Notes: generated by a model from the letters alone, not told the origin. Positions 9,425 through 18,048 are shown, counted from the first letter of the stretch. The stretch: 64,000 nucleotides of DNA from Alkalinema sp. CACIAM 70d (GCA_002148405.1 MUGG01000119.1:62001-126000); one strand, 5' to 3'. Program-made: numbers and translations.

Positions 9425-9791
9425 TTATCAATAAATGCGAATTCAATGAACGAGGAAAATCCCAAAATGCTAGCCGCTCCGTTTTCTAGCGTCGCGAAAC
9501 AGAGCGGCTTGGGGGATTCTAAAGTGCGATCTAGGCAACCAGGCTGCTACAGACAGCTTGGGGGCTTAGCAATCGTTTTGGAGCGGAAATCTCATTGCGA
9601 TCGCGCTAGTCTTTTGGGCCTATCGGCAGCAGGGTATGAATGTCCTATGGCTGCTCAACTATGGCAATGTAGCGGCGATCGTGGTTTCCGTCAACCCTAC
9701 CCAGGTGTTAAATTTTGTAGCGTGATCGTCGGGTATTGAACAAACGAGACTCGATGGCAGCAGCCCTCGCTGGGATTGTCTATCCCTGCTC
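9425..9791. other. Intergenic region with hairpin and a hydrophobic frame remnant
   Basis: A foldback at 9471-9510 pairs AGCCGCTC with GAGCGGCT and may end the GMC transcript, though no T-run follows. A 51-codon frame without a start (9570-9725) encodes a membrane-like stretch (NLIAIALVFWAYRQQG). It could be the tail of a decayed gene. No intact gene is seen. Confidence 0.4.
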
Positions 9792-10091
9792 CTAGGCCAC
9801 CTCGGGAAAATTTTCGTGCAGCTTTCTAGTCTCGTCTAGTGGTCGATCGGCTTGCACTTCGGAAAGCAGCGATCGCGTAAGATGGCGCACGTTCAATAGG
9901 GGTGAAGGCACTTCGATCGCAGGGGATAGGGGCAGCGATCGTGGCAAAACAGGAACCGAGGGCTTATGTCGCAGCGCTTCTAGTTCCGACAGGGGAGTCA
10001 TTTCTGCCCAGCAAGTTCGGCAAAACCAATAGGTTGATCCGGCACGGACATAGGAGAGAAGTTGGTTATTACAGCAGGGGCAAGTTTCCAT
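9792..10091 (-). CDS. Small zinc-ribbon-like protein, cyanobacterial, function unknown
   Basis: A 99-residue soluble protein. The N-terminal 30 residues hold two Cys pairs: METCPCCNNQLL and later WFCRTCWAEM. This is a likely four-Cys zinc ribbon with an aromatic patch (YWFC). The rest is low complexity (Pro/Leu/Glu) with no known domain. ATG at 10091 is chosen because the frame upstream (to 10124) adds only unconserved residues. I recall similar short CPCC...YWFC proteins as widespread conserved hypotheticals in cyanobacteria; no function is claimed. It is divergent from ppsA, 366 bp away. Confidence 0.65.
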   Translation of the reverse strand: METCPCCNNQLLSYVRAGSTYWFCRTCWAEMTPLSELEALRHKPSVPVLPRSLPLSPAIEVPSPLLNVRHLTRSLLSEVQADRPLDETRKLHENFPEVA

Positions 10092-10191
10092 AGGGTTTAA
10101 TAGAGGGCTATCAGGGTATATCAAAGCGGGTTTCTAGATTTCCGGAGAACATTAGTCTCAATTTAGCGATCGGAGATGAGAAACTTGTGAG

Positions 10192-10218
10192 GAAAATCTA
10201 ACAAAACCTTCACAAGTT
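10192..10218. promoter_or_regulatory. Inverted repeat upstream of ppsA, possible operator
   Basis: AACTTGTGA (10192-10200) and TCACAAGTT (10210-10218) are perfect inverted halves separated by 9 bp, about 240 bp before ppsA. The core TTGTGA/TCACAA recurs in a dyad in the pfl intergenic region. It could instead be a hairpin. Confidence 0.45.
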
Positions 10219-10284
10219 CCTCAAATAATTCGCCTACAACCAAAAGTGAGACAACTGAAACGCCACTGAAACGCCAAAGCAGCG

Positions 10285-10348
10285 CCCATGAATCTGTTAA
10301 CCCATGAATCTGTTAACCCATGAATCTGTTAACCCAGAGATCTGTTAA
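10285..10348. repeat. Tandem 16-bp repeat, four copies, upstream of ppsA
   Basis: Units of CCCATGAATCTGTTAA start at 10285, 10301 and 10317 (identical); the fourth at 10333 is CCCAGAGATCTGTTAA. Each copy gives a GTTAAC-like palindrome at its junction. The array ends about 110 bp before the ppsA start, within likely promoter range. Confidence 0.9.
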
Positions 10349-10457
10349 CGCAAACAACCGTTACGATTCGTAATCAACGGCTGGAGGAATTCATCGCTGA
10401 ACGATTCATGACTGGACGATCGTTGTTCTCCTTCTCCATTGCAAAGAGGCACCGTTT

Positions 10458-12914
10458 ATGGAAACCCTATTCTGTCAAGAAAATGGTATGACCACCAAAG
10501 AATGTGCACTGGTGTTGCCGTTCAGCGATGTCGGAATCCAAGACATTCCACTGGTGGGGGGGAAAAATGCGTCCTTGGGCGAAATGATTCAACAGTTGAC
10601 CGCCAAGGGTGTTAAGGTACCGATGGGATTTGCAACCACTGCTTACGCCTATCGGTATTTTATTCAGGTGGCCGGGTTGGAAGATAAACTCCGCACCATC
10701 TTTGCCAACCTGGATGTGGAAGATGTAGCCAACCTGCGAGAAGTGGGTAGACAGGCCCGCGCCTTAATTTTAGGGACACCCTTCCCTCAAGACTTGCAAG
10801 ACGCCATTACCGATGCTTACCACCAGCTTTGCCGTCAGTCTGGCACAAATACCGATGTCGCAGTCCGTTCTAGTGCAACTGCGGAAGATTTGCCCGACGC
10901 GAGCTTTGCCGGACAGCAGGAAACCTACCTGAATGTCCATGGTGTGCATAGTGTGCTAGAAGCGTGCCATAAGTGCTTTGCCTCGATTTTCACCGATCGG
11001 GCGATTTCCTATCGCCAAATTAAGGGATTCGATCACTTTAGCATTGCCCTTTCCGTGGGCGTGCAAAAAATGGTGCGATCGGATTTGGCTTGTTCCGGTG
11101 TGATGTTTTCCATTGATACAGAAACCGGATTTAAGGATGCTGCACTGATTACCGCTGCCTACGGCTTAGGGGAAAATGTGGTTCAAGGAGCCGTTAACCC
11201 GGATGAATATTTAGTCTTTAAACCCACATTGCAAAAAGGATTTAAACCCATTCTCGATAAGCGGTTGGGTAGCAAAGAGATCAAAATGGTCTACGATGTG
11301 GGCGGTTCCAAGCAAACCAAAAATGTTCCTGTGTCCGACGCCGATCGCCAACAGTTTGCCCTGCAAGATGCGGAAATTTTGCAACTGGCTAAATGGGCTT
11401 GTGTGATTGAGGATCACTATTCTGCGGTGCGGGAAACCCCAACCCCGATGGATATTGAATGGGCCAAGGATGGCATTACCCAGGAACTCTTCATTGTCCA
11501 AGCGCGGCCCGAAACGGTGCAATCCCAAAAGACCAAGAACGTGCTGAAGTCCTATCGCCTCGGCCCGATCGAAGCTAAGGTTGCCACCCCGATCGTCACA
11601 GGCCGTGCGGTGGGGGAAATGATTGGCCACGGCCAAGCGCGGGTGATTCTGAATGTGCAGGAGATTGACCAGTTCCAAGCGGGGGAAGTCCTCGTCACCA
11701 GCCGTACCGATCCTGACTGGGAACCGATTATGAAAAAAGCCAGCGCGATCGTGACGGATCAGGGCGGACGAACTTGCCACGCGGCGATTATTGCGCGGGA
11801 GTTGGGTATTCCGGCGATCGTGGGCTGTCAGACGGCCACGACCACGATTCACAATAAGCAAGCGGTGACCGTTTCCTGTGCGGAGGGAGAAGAGGGGAAA
11901 GTCTACAACGGCATTTTGCCCTTTGAAGTTCAGGAATTTGAATTAGAAAATTTACCCCGAACCCAAACGCAAATTCTCATGAACGTGGGCAATCCCCAGG
12001 AAGCGTTCAGTCTCTCGGCCATTCCCAATGATGGCGTTGGGCTAGCGCGGATGGAATTTATTATTGCGAACCACATCCAAGCCCATCCCCTCGCGTTGTT
12101 GAACTTTGATGATCTCGACGATCGGGTTGCCCAGGCCAAAATTGCAGACCTCACTCCACAATACGAAAATAAAGCGGATTTCTTTGTGGATAAGTTAGCC
12201 TTTGGCATTGGCACGATCGCGGCGGCGTTTTATCCCAAACCGGTGATTGTGCGACTGTCGGACTTCAAGAGTAACGAATATGCCAACTTGCTTGGGGGGC
12301 GTCAGTTTGAACCCCGAGAAGAAAACCCGATGATTGGTTGGCGGGGGGCCTCGCGCTATTACGACGATCGCTACCGGGAAGGGTTTGCCCTAGAATGCCA
12401 AGCCATGAAACGGGTACGCAATGAGATGGGGCTGACCAATGTGGTGCTGATGGTGCCCTTCTGTCGGACGCCGGAAGAGGGGCAACGGGTACTGCTGGAA
12501 ATGAGTCAGCATGGCTTAGTGCGGGGCGAAAATGGACTGCAAGTCTATGTGATGTGCGAATTGCCCAGTAACGTGATGCAGGCCGATCGTTTCAGTGAAG
12601 TCTTCGATGGCTTTTCCATTGGTTCCAATGACCTCACGCAATTGACCCTAGGCCTCGATCGCGATTCTGCACTGGTGGCCCATCTGTTCGACGAACGCAA
12701 TGCTGCGGTTAAACGCATGATTGCCCAAGCGATCGCCACGGCCAAAGCCAACGGACGCAAAATCGGCATCTGTGGCCAAGCACCTAGCGACTATCCAGAA
12801 TTCGCCCAATTTCTGGTGGAACTGGGGATTGATTCCATTAGCCTCAACCCAGATTCTGTTCTGAAGACGACCCTAGAGATCGATCAAGCAGAACGCAAGC
12901 TACAACAGGGCTAG
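10458..12914 (+). CDS. ppsA: Phosphoenolpyruvate synthase
   Basis: Converts pyruvate, ATP and water to PEP, AMP and phosphate in the cytosol, the gluconeogenic bypass of pyruvate kinase. At 818 residues it is close to the usual length (about 790-800). The N-terminal ATP-binding domain begins with VGGKNASLGEM and includes VRSSATAEDLPDASFAGQQE. The swivelling phosphohistidine domain has the catalytic His in GGRTCHAAIIAREL (about residues 435-448). The C-terminal PEP-binding barrel has SIGSNDLTQLTLGLDRDS and GICGQAPSDYP. ATG at 10458 follows an AAAGAGG ribosome site; a second ATG (codon 11) would also serve. It is flanked by short tandem repeats on both sides and by a strong foldback at 12923. 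Its presence with pyruvate formate-lyase in the window fits flexible pyruvate use in the dark. Confidence 0.97.
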   Translation: METLFCQENGMTTKECALVLPFSDVGIQDIPLVGGKNASLGEMIQQLTAKGVKVPMGFATTAYAYRYFIQVAGLEDKLRTIFANLDVEDVANLREVGRQARALILGTPFPQDLQDAITDAYHQLCRQSGTNTDVAVRSSATAEDLPDASFAGQQETYLNVHGVHSVLEACHKCFASIFTDRAISYRQIKGFDHFSIALSVGVQKMVRSDLACSGVMFSIDTETGFKDAALITAAYGLGENVVQGAVNPDEYLVFKPTLQKGFKPILDKRLGSKEIKMVYDVGGSKQTKNVPVSDADRQQFALQDAEILQLAKWACVIEDHYSAVRETPTPMDIEWAKDGITQELFIVQARPETVQSQKTKNVLKSYRLGPIEAKVATPIVTGRAVGEMIGHGQARVILNVQEIDQFQAGEVLVTSRTDPDWEPIMKKASAIVTDQGGRTCHAAIIARELGIPAIVGCQTATTTIHNKQAVTVSCAEGEEGKVYNGILPFEVQEFELENLPRTQTQILMNVGNPQEAFSLSAIPNDGVGLARMEFIIANHIQAHPLALLNFDDLDDRVAQAKIADLTPQYENKADFFVDKLAFGIGTIAAAFYPKPVIVRLSDFKSNEYANLLGGRQFEPREENPMIGWRGASRYYDDRYREGFALECQAMKRVRNEMGLTNVVLMVPFCRTPEEGQRVLLEMSQHGLVRGENGLQVYVMCELPSNVMQADRFSEVFDGFSIGSNDLTQLTLGLDRDSALVAHLFDERNAAVKRMIAQAIATAKANGRKIGICGQAPSDYPEFAQFLVELGIDSISLNPDSVLKTTLEIDQAERKLQQG

Positions 12915-12922
12915 CCCAAAAC

Positions 12923-12963
12923 GGCGGGAGGCAGATCGGGAACTCCAGCGGACGCCTCCCGCC
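12923..12963 (+). terminator. Strong foldback after ppsA
   Basis: GGCGGGAGGC (12923-12932) pairs perfectly with GCCTCCCGCC (12954-12963) 9 bp after the ppsA stop. The loop is 21 nt and no T-run follows, so it may stabilise the 3' end rather than terminate on its own. Confidence 0.6.
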
Positions 12964-12980
12964 TGACGATCGTTTCAGAA

Positions 12981-13016
12981 TGGGCAGATTACTGGGCAGA
13001 TTACTGGGCAGATTAC
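12981..13016. repeat. Tandem 12-bp repeat, three copies
   Basis: TGGGCAGATTAC is repeated exactly three times (12981, 12993, 13005) between the ppsA foldback and the usp gene. Confidence 0.9.
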
Positions 13017-13099
13017 TATGTTTGCCTTTGATGGATAGGGATTTAAGAAATATTAGTTTGACAGATATTTGACAGATACAAGTTTGAAAGAGGTGGGTT

Positions 13100-13615
13100 A
13101 TGGTTCGCAAAATTTTAGTCGCTTTGGATCGAACGGAAAAAAGCCAGCAGGTGCTGGATGAAGCGATCGCGATCGCGCAAGCAACGGGAGCATCCCTCAC
13201 ACTCGTCCATGCATTTTCTTTCTTTGATCCAGAATATGCGGACATCGCCTATCAATACCCCAACATGAAAGTACCATTACTTCAGGATGAAGCGGTAATG
13301 TTTTATCTAGAGCAGTGGCAGAAGGTTGAGAAAGCCAGTCAGGAATACCTACAACACCATGCCGAGCAGGCCCAAGCCCAAGGGATAAAAGCTGATTATA
13401 TTCAACAACTCGGGCACCCTGAACAAATCATCTGTGAAATTGCTAAACAACGGAATGTAGATTTAATTGTGATTGGTAGACGGGGACGACGGGGATTGTC
13501 GGAAATGTTCTTAGGAAGCGTCAGTAACTACATCATGCACCACGCTCCTTGTTCAGTTTTAGTGGTTCAAACGGAGTCGGAAAAAATAGACGTTGGCGAA
13601 AAGGAAGATCAATAG
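13100..13615 (+). CDS. Universal stress protein, UspA family
   Basis: A 171-residue cytosolic protein with a single Usp fold. It starts MVRKILVALDRTEKSQ and ends with the ATP-binding signature GRRGRRGLSEMFLGSVSN followed by HHAPCSVLVV. This is the ATP-binding (UP12/MJ0577-like) subtype pattern, G-2x-G-9x-G-S. Between the two lies the acidic, aromatic insert (FFDPEYADIAYQYPN) often seen in cyanobacterial members. The AGAGGTGGG ribosome site lies 8 bp before ATG 13100. Expression is presumably stress-linked. The spacing from ppsA (185 bp, with foldback and repeats) argues for separate transcription. Confidence 0.93.
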   Translation: MVRKILVALDRTEKSQQVLDEAIAIAQATGASLTLVHAFSFFDPEYADIAYQYPNMKVPLLQDEAVMFYLEQWQKVEKASQEYLQHHAEQAQAQGIKADYIQQLGHPEQIICEIAKQRNVDLIVIGRRGRRGLSEMFLGSVSNYIMHHAPCSVLVVQTESEKIDVGEKEDQ

Positions 13616-14063
13616 GAGGTCGATCGAGGCGTTCGAGGCTCCTGGGCATTGTGAACAACGGCCTCAAATAACGTCAAACATTCACATAAAACCATCAAAT
13701 CATCGTAACGGGGCTCCCTTGTCTGACCAAGGAAGTCAATTTCTCGGAAAGTATGCCAACCAGAAATTAAGTTGCTATACTAATTTGTGCTTTGTGCTTT
13801 CAATATTTTGTTCCTTAGGGCGATTTGGGATTACCACCAGGATCGTCTCTAAGTTATTGTGCTGTTTATATTTTTGTAAAAAGTACGTAAAAATTTCATC
13901 CAGCTATTGATTTAATTTATTTTTATATTTTTGTATAAAACTATAGGGTTTTATATAGGGTTTTACCTATATATCCGGGTTTGTCTCCGGAACGATGGTA
14001 GGTAGACTGACAAAAAGTTGCCTGCGAAGCTCATTAAGCTATTCATTAAGTTATTCAGTTACT
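13616..14063. other. Intergenic region before the restriction gene
   Basis: AT-rich with no convincing gene. A 105-codon frame overlapping the usp 3' end has no recognisable domain and no good start. Near the right end TATAGGG/GGGTTTTA-type duplications (13940-13975) occur. A tandem 12-bp repeat, TCATTAAGCTAT then TCATTAAGTTAT (14031-14054), sits immediately before the restriction start codon. Confidence 0.5.
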
Positions 14064-17000
14064 ATGTCTGATCAGTTTTTCGACCAGCCGATTCTTAACT
14101 CTCCCTATGAGTATCCATCGCGGCATTGGAGACTAGATCAGACGGGACAACCCACTGGAGAATTAGTCCGATCGCGGCGACCAGCGGAGTTTATTACGCC
14201 CATTCCGAAGCCAAAAAAGCAGCGGCATAAGCAGCAGGTTTTAGATTTATTTGAGACGGCGGGAATTTCGGATGGATCGCAGACCTATGAACTATCGATG
14301 TTTATCAATAGCATTCGGGAGAAGGTGAATGCTTGGCGGCAGATCGCGAGTCCGCAGGATTGGAAGGTGACACCGGAGACGGCGCGGTTGCTTCAGCATT
14401 GGCGGAGTCATGATTTTCAGGGGATTCGTCCGTTCTTCTGTCAGGTAGAAGCGGTAGAGACGGCGATTTGGTTGGCGGAGGTAGCGCCGCAGAGCGGGAA
14501 GCAGGAGAAGGGGTTTCTAGAGCGTCTCAGTCAGGTGAATGAGGAGGCAAATCCGGAGTTGTTTCGGGTTGCGCTGAAGTTGGCGACGGGAGCGGGCAAG
14601 ACAACGGTGATGGCAATGCTGATCGCTTGGCAGACGGTGAATGCGGTACGGCATCCAGGAAGTACGCGGTTTACGCGGGGCTTTTTGATTGTGACGCCGG
14701 GGATTACGATCCGCGATCGGCTCCGGGTGCTCCAGCCTAATGACCCGGATAGCTACTATGGCAGTCGGGAGTTGGTGCCGAGCGATATGCTGGCGGATTT
14801 GGGGAAGGCGAAGATTGTGATTACGAATTACCATGCGTTCAAGCTGCGGGAGCGGATGCAGATTGCGGCAGGAACGCGGAAACTGGTGCAGGGACGGGGA
14901 CCAGAGTTGCAGACGCTGGAGACGGAAGGGCAGATGATCCAGCGGGTGATGGCGGAACTGATGGGGATGAAGAATGTGCTGGTGATCAATGACGAGGCGC
15001 ATCACTGCTATCGGGAGAAGCCAGGAAGTGAGGATGTGGATGAGTTGACGGGGGATGAGAAGGAGGAGGCAAAGGATAATAACGAGGCGGCGCGGCTGTG
15101 GATTTCTGGGATTGAGGCGGTGAAGCGGAAGCTTGGGGTACAGCGGGTTTATGACCTGTCGGCGACACCGTTTTTCTTGCGAGGTTCTGGGTATGCCGAG
15201 GGGACGTTGTTTCCTTGGACGGTGAGCGATTTCTCGCTGATGGATGCGATCGAGTGCGGGATTGTCAAGCTTCCCCGTGTGCCGGTGGCGGATAATGTGC
15301 CGGGTGCGGATATGCCGAAGTTGCGGAATTTGTGGGAGAACATTCGCAAGAAGATGCCGAAGAAGGGGCGGGGCAAGGCGGCAACGCTCGATCCATTGAG
15401 TTTACCAGCGGAGTTGCAGACGGCGCTGGAGGCGCTGTACGGGCACTATCAGCAAACCTATGAGATGTGGCAGCAGCAGGGGATTGCGGTGCCGCCGGTG
15501 TTTATTGTGGTGTGTAACAATACGTCTACTTCAAAGTTAGTCCATGATTTTATTGCGGGTTTTTATCGGCAGGGGGATGAGGGTTCCCCGCGTTACCATG
15601 CGGGGCGATTGCCGTTATTTCGGAATTACGATGAGGATGGGGAGCGGTTGGCACGGCCCAGAACGCTGTTGATTGATAGTGAGCAGTTGGAGTCGGGGGA
15701 GGCGTTGGATACTGGATTTCGGGAGATGGCGGCGGATGAGATCGATCGCTTCCGGCGGGAATTAATTCAGCGTAGTGGCAACCTGGCGGATGGTCAGAAT
15801 ATTACGGATCAGGATTTGCTGCGGGAGGTGATGAATACGGTGGGGAAACCGGGGCGATTGGGGGAGTCGATTCGGTGTGTGGTGTCGGTGTCGATGTTGA
15901 CGGAGGGGTGGGATACGAATACGGTGACGCACGTGTTGGGGGTGCGGGCGTTTGGGACGCAGTTGTTGTGTGAGCAGGTCGTGGGGCGGGCGCTGCGGCG
16001 ATATTCCTATGATTTGAATGAGCAGGGTTTATTTAATGTTGAGTATGCGGATGTGCTGGGGATTCCGTTTGATTTTACGGCGAAGCCTGTGGTGGCGAAG
16101 CCAGCGCTGCCGAGGAATACGGTGAATGTGAAGGCGGTGAAGCCCGATCGCGATGCGTTGGAGATTCAGTTTCCAAGGGTGGAGGGGTATCGGGTGGAGT
16201 TGCCGGATACGCAGTTGAGTGCGAAGTTTAGTGAGGATTCGCGGTTGGAGTTAACGCCGCATTTGGTGGGGGCGACGGTGACGCGGAATGAGGGGATTAT
16301 TGGGGAGGGTGTGGAGCTGAATGTGAAGCACCTGGAGGCGATGCGGGAATCGACGGTGGTGTATGAGTTGACGAAGCATTTGCTTTATTACCATTACCGA
16401 GATCCGGGGGAAGATCCGAAGATTCAGTTGTTTGGGCAATTGAAGCGGATTGTCCGATCGTGGATGCAGGGATATTTGCGCTGTACGGGGCAGACTTATC
16501 CGGCGCAGGTGGTTTATCGCGAGATTGCGGATATGGCTTGTGAGCGGATTAAGGTGGCGATTACAGAGGCGACGATTGGGCAGAAGCCAATCAAGGCGAT
16601 TTTGGATGCTTATAATCCGTTAGGTTCGACGGTGCATGTGAATTTTAATACGTCGAAGCAGACGCTCTGGCAGACGGATATGCGGCGATCGCAGATTAAT
16701 TATGTGGTGTGTGATAGTGATTGGGAGGCGGAGTTTTGTCGGGTGGCGGAGGCGCATCCGCGAGTTGTGAGCTATGTGAAGAATCAGGGGTTGGGGCTGG
16801 AGGTGCCGTATTTGTATGGGTCTACGCCTCGGAAGTATATTCCGGATTTTATTGTGCAGATTGATGATGGGCGGGATGATCGATTGAATTTGATTGTGGA
16901 GATTAAGGGGTTTCGGGGGGAGGATGCGAAGGAGAAGGCGAATACGATGCGGACGTATTGGGTACCGGGGGTGAATAATTTGGGGAGTTTTGGGCGCTGG

Positions 17001-17102
17001 GGGTTTGCTGAGTTTACGGAAGTGTTTGAGATTGAGGCGGAGTTTAACAAGCTGATCGAATCGGCGATCGCTTCTACAATGAAGGACGAGGGAGGAGAAT
17101 GA
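14064..17102 (+). CDS. Type III-like restriction enzyme, helicase plus PD-(D/E)xK nuclease (Res)
   Basis: A 1012-residue superfamily 2 helicase-nuclease, the cleavage subunit of a restriction-modification pair (BPTD_3080-like). Walker A is LATGAGKTTVMA (about residues 171-182). The DEAD-box-like motif is VINDEAHHCY (about 307-316). Motif III is LSATPFF. Helicase C-terminal blocks include SMLTEGWDTNTVTHVLG and CEQVVGRALRR. Near the C-terminus YIPDFIVQ and LIVEIKGFRGED (about 930-950) form the PD-x(n)-ExK nuclease site. ATG at 14064 (MSDQFFDQP) is preferred; the frame stays open to 13995 but that part is a short tandem repeat (SYSLSYS). The gene is strongly G-biased at third positions. The matching methyltransferase begins 950 bp downstream, separated by toxin-antitoxin fragments. 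Confidence 0.92.
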   Translation: MSDQFFDQPILNSPYEYPSRHWRLDQTGQPTGELVRSRRPAEFITPIPKPKKQRHKQQVLDLFETAGISDGSQTYELSMFINSIREKVNAWRQIASPQDWKVTPETARLLQHWRSHDFQGIRPFFCQVEAVETAIWLAEVAPQSGKQEKGFLERLSQVNEEANPELFRVALKLATGAGKTTVMAMLIAWQTVNAVRHPGSTRFTRGFLIVTPGITIRDRLRVLQPNDPDSYYGSRELVPSDMLADLGKAKIVITNYHAFKLRERMQIAAGTRKLVQGRGPELQTLETEGQMIQRVMAELMGMKNVLVINDEAHHCYREKPGSEDVDELTGDEKEEAKDNNEAARLWISGIEAVKRKLGVQRVYDLSATPFFLRGSGYAEGTLFPWTVSDFSLMDAIECGIVKLPRVPVADNVPGADMPKLRNLWENIRKKMPKKGRGKAATLDPLSLPAELQTALEALYGHYQQTYEMWQQQGIAVPPVFIVVCNNTSTSKLVHDFIAGFYRQGDEGSPRYHAGRLPLFRNYDEDGERLARPRTLLIDSEQLESGEALDTGFREMAADEIDRFRRELIQRSGNLADGQNITDQDLLREVMNTVGKPGRLGESIRCVVSVSMLTEGWDTNTVTHVLGVRAFGTQLLCEQVVGRALRRYSYDLNEQGLFNVEYADVLGIPFDFTAKPVVAKPALPRNTVNVKAVKPDRDALEIQFPRVEGYRVELPDTQLSAKFSEDSRLELTPHLVGATVTRNEGIIGEGVELNVKHLEAMRESTVVYELTKHLLYYHYRDPGEDPKIQLFGQLKRIVRSWMQGYLRCTGQTYPAQVVYREIADMACERIKVAITEATIGQKPIKAILDAYNPLGSTVHVNFNTSKQTLWQTDMRRSQINYVVCDSDWEAEFCRVAEAHPRVVSYVKNQGLGLEVPYLYGSTPRKYIPDFIVQIDDGRDDRLNLIVEIKGFRGEDAKEKANTMRTYWVPGVNNLGSFGRWGFAEFTEVFEIEAEFNKLIESAIASTMKDEGGE

Positions 17103-17202
17103 TCAAGATTGATAGGCTCACTGTGAGGTTTGACTATTTTCCTGATGCCAGGAAAATGGTGGGTTCTGGTTCTAGTCAGCAGCAAAGGAGGAGGTTAGCA
17201 AT

Positions 17203-17400
17203 ATGCCGTCTTTAGATGCGGAGGAACGAGCAATTTTGGAGTCTGTGGAAAACGGTGAGTGGCAGCCGGTTCCGAATATGCAGGCAGAAATTCAACGCTA
17301 TCAGCAATATGCTCAGTCGTTTCAGCAAAATCAACAGAGTCAGGGAGGCTCAAATGGAACGAACCCTACCGATCGTAATTCCGCAAGAAAAACTGACTGA
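17203..17400 (+). CDS. Short antitoxin-like protein (BrnA/CopG-type N-terminus), possibly truncated
   Basis: A 65-residue polypeptide beginning MPSLDAEERAILESVENGEW and then QAEIQRYQQYA. This N-terminus resembles small BrnA/CopG-like antitoxins, which normally continue into a ribbon-helix-helix (KDKRVNIRIS...). That DNA-binding part is missing; the last 20 residues are Gln/Ser/Asn-rich and run into the next gene in another frame. A good AAAGGAGGAGG ribosome site precedes ATG 17203. It is probably a cut-down antitoxin without its toxin. A 38-codon frame overlapping the restriction gene stop (17099-17215, ATGA overlap) precedes it, and I do not recognise it. Confidence 0.5.
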   Translation: MPSLDAEERAILESVENGEWQPVPNMQAEIQRYQQYAQSFQQNQQSQGGSNGTNPTDRNSARKTD

Positions 17401-17662
17401 TTTTTGCCAACGGCATCATATCTGTAAACTTTCATTGTTTGGCTCAGTGCTGCGCAATGATTTTACGGATGAGAGTGATGTGGATTTTTTGGTGGAGTTT
17501 CAGCCGGGACGGGTTCCTGGGTATCTTCGCTTGGCCAGGATGGAGAATGAGCTGTCAGATTTAATTGGACGGAAAGCGGATCTTCGTACACCTGGCGAGT
17601 TGAGTCGCTATTTTCGACAGGATGTGCTTGATCTGGCGGTGGTGCAATATGTCCAGAATTGA
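17354..17662 (+). CDS. MNT-type nucleotidyltransferase antitoxin (MntA-like)
   Basis: A 102-residue minimal nucleotidyltransferase, the antitoxin half of HEPN-MNT modules that in studied cases AMPylates its toxin. The signature GSVLRNDFTDESDVDFLVEF (about residues 32-51) carries the G-S and the D-x-D metal-binding aspartates. The end DLRTPGELSRYFRQDVL is typical of the family. ATG at 17354 has an AGGGAGG ribosome site 6 bp upstream; frames further upstream are not conserved. Its 3' end overlaps the start of a HEPN-like reading frame by 14 bp, the normal order. That toxin frame is truncated after about 20 recognisable residues. The gene therefore looks intact but orphaned. Confidence 0.85.
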   Translation: MERTLPIVIPQEKLTDFCQRHHICKLSLFGSVLRNDFTDESDVDFLVEFQPGRVPGYLRLARMENELSDLIGRKADLRTPGELSRYFRQDVLDLAVVQYVQN

Positions 17663-17756
17663 TGATTCTACTCGACTACGACATATGCTTGAGGCGGCTA
17701 GAGATTGGAAATGTTGTGTTTCTACTGGAGATAATGGCCATGTTAAAAAGTTATGA
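17649..17756 (+). pseudogene. Truncated HEPN (DUF86) toxin remnant
   Basis: The frame starts MSRIDDSTRLRHMLEAA, matching the N-terminus of DUF86/HEPN toxins. It then departs from the family and stops at codon 36, against a usual length near 110. The RX4-6H catalytic motif of HEPN RNases is lost. It overlaps the MNT gene as in intact modules. The next antitoxin begins inside it, so a deletion probably joined two toxin-antitoxin loci. Confidence 0.7.
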
Positions 17757-17967
17757 AGCAATTTATGAAAATGGTCAGGTGGTTTGGCTGAATGAACAAC
17801 CGGAGGTGCAGTCAGCTCGTTTGATTGTGACAGTGTTGGAGGAAGTGGCACCCAAGCAGCCGATTCGTCGTCGATTTCCCCCGAGTTCGATCGAGGGTAA
17901 GGGTAAAACACTCGGTGATATTGTTAGCCCGATCGTCGATGAGGAGGATTGGGAATGTCTGAAATAA
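17734..17967 (+). CDS. AF2212/VapB-like antitoxin, no toxin adjacent
   Basis: A 77-residue protein starting MAMLKSYEAIYENGQVVWL and ending GDIVSPIVDEEDWECLK. The N-terminal beta-hairpin (EAIYENGQVV) is that of AF2212/DUF104-like antitoxins that usually pair with a PIN-domain toxin. The acidic tail is common in cyanobacterial members. ATG at 17734 has CTGGAG 4-9 bp upstream; an ATG two codons later is an alternative. The gene following it is the methyltransferase, not a PIN toxin, so the toxin seems lost or elsewhere. Confidence 0.7.
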   Translation: MAMLKSYEAIYENGQVVWLNEQPEVQSARLIVTVLEEVAPKQPIRRRFPPSSIEGKGKTLGDIVSPIVDEEDWECLK

Positions 17968-18048
17968 TTGTTTTGAATTCCTCTGACTGATTCGCGTCAG
18001 CTACGTACTAGCTAATTCCAATTCTAACTTCTCAATTCCTTAATTCCT

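Noticed and set aside
9446..9739. 97-codon plus-strand frame after the GMC gene
   Set aside because: It runs through the 9471-9510 foldback, has no domain, and reads out of frame with the hydrophobic remnant.
13593..13910. 105-codon frame overlapping the usp 3' end
   Set aside because: Mixed composition with no homology that I recognise; it overlaps a secure gene and continues into AT-rich intergenic DNA.
17099..17215. 38-codon frame in ATGA overlap with the restriction gene
   Set aside because: The overlap is suggestive but the peptide has no recognisable feature and the next gene has its own strong ribosome site.
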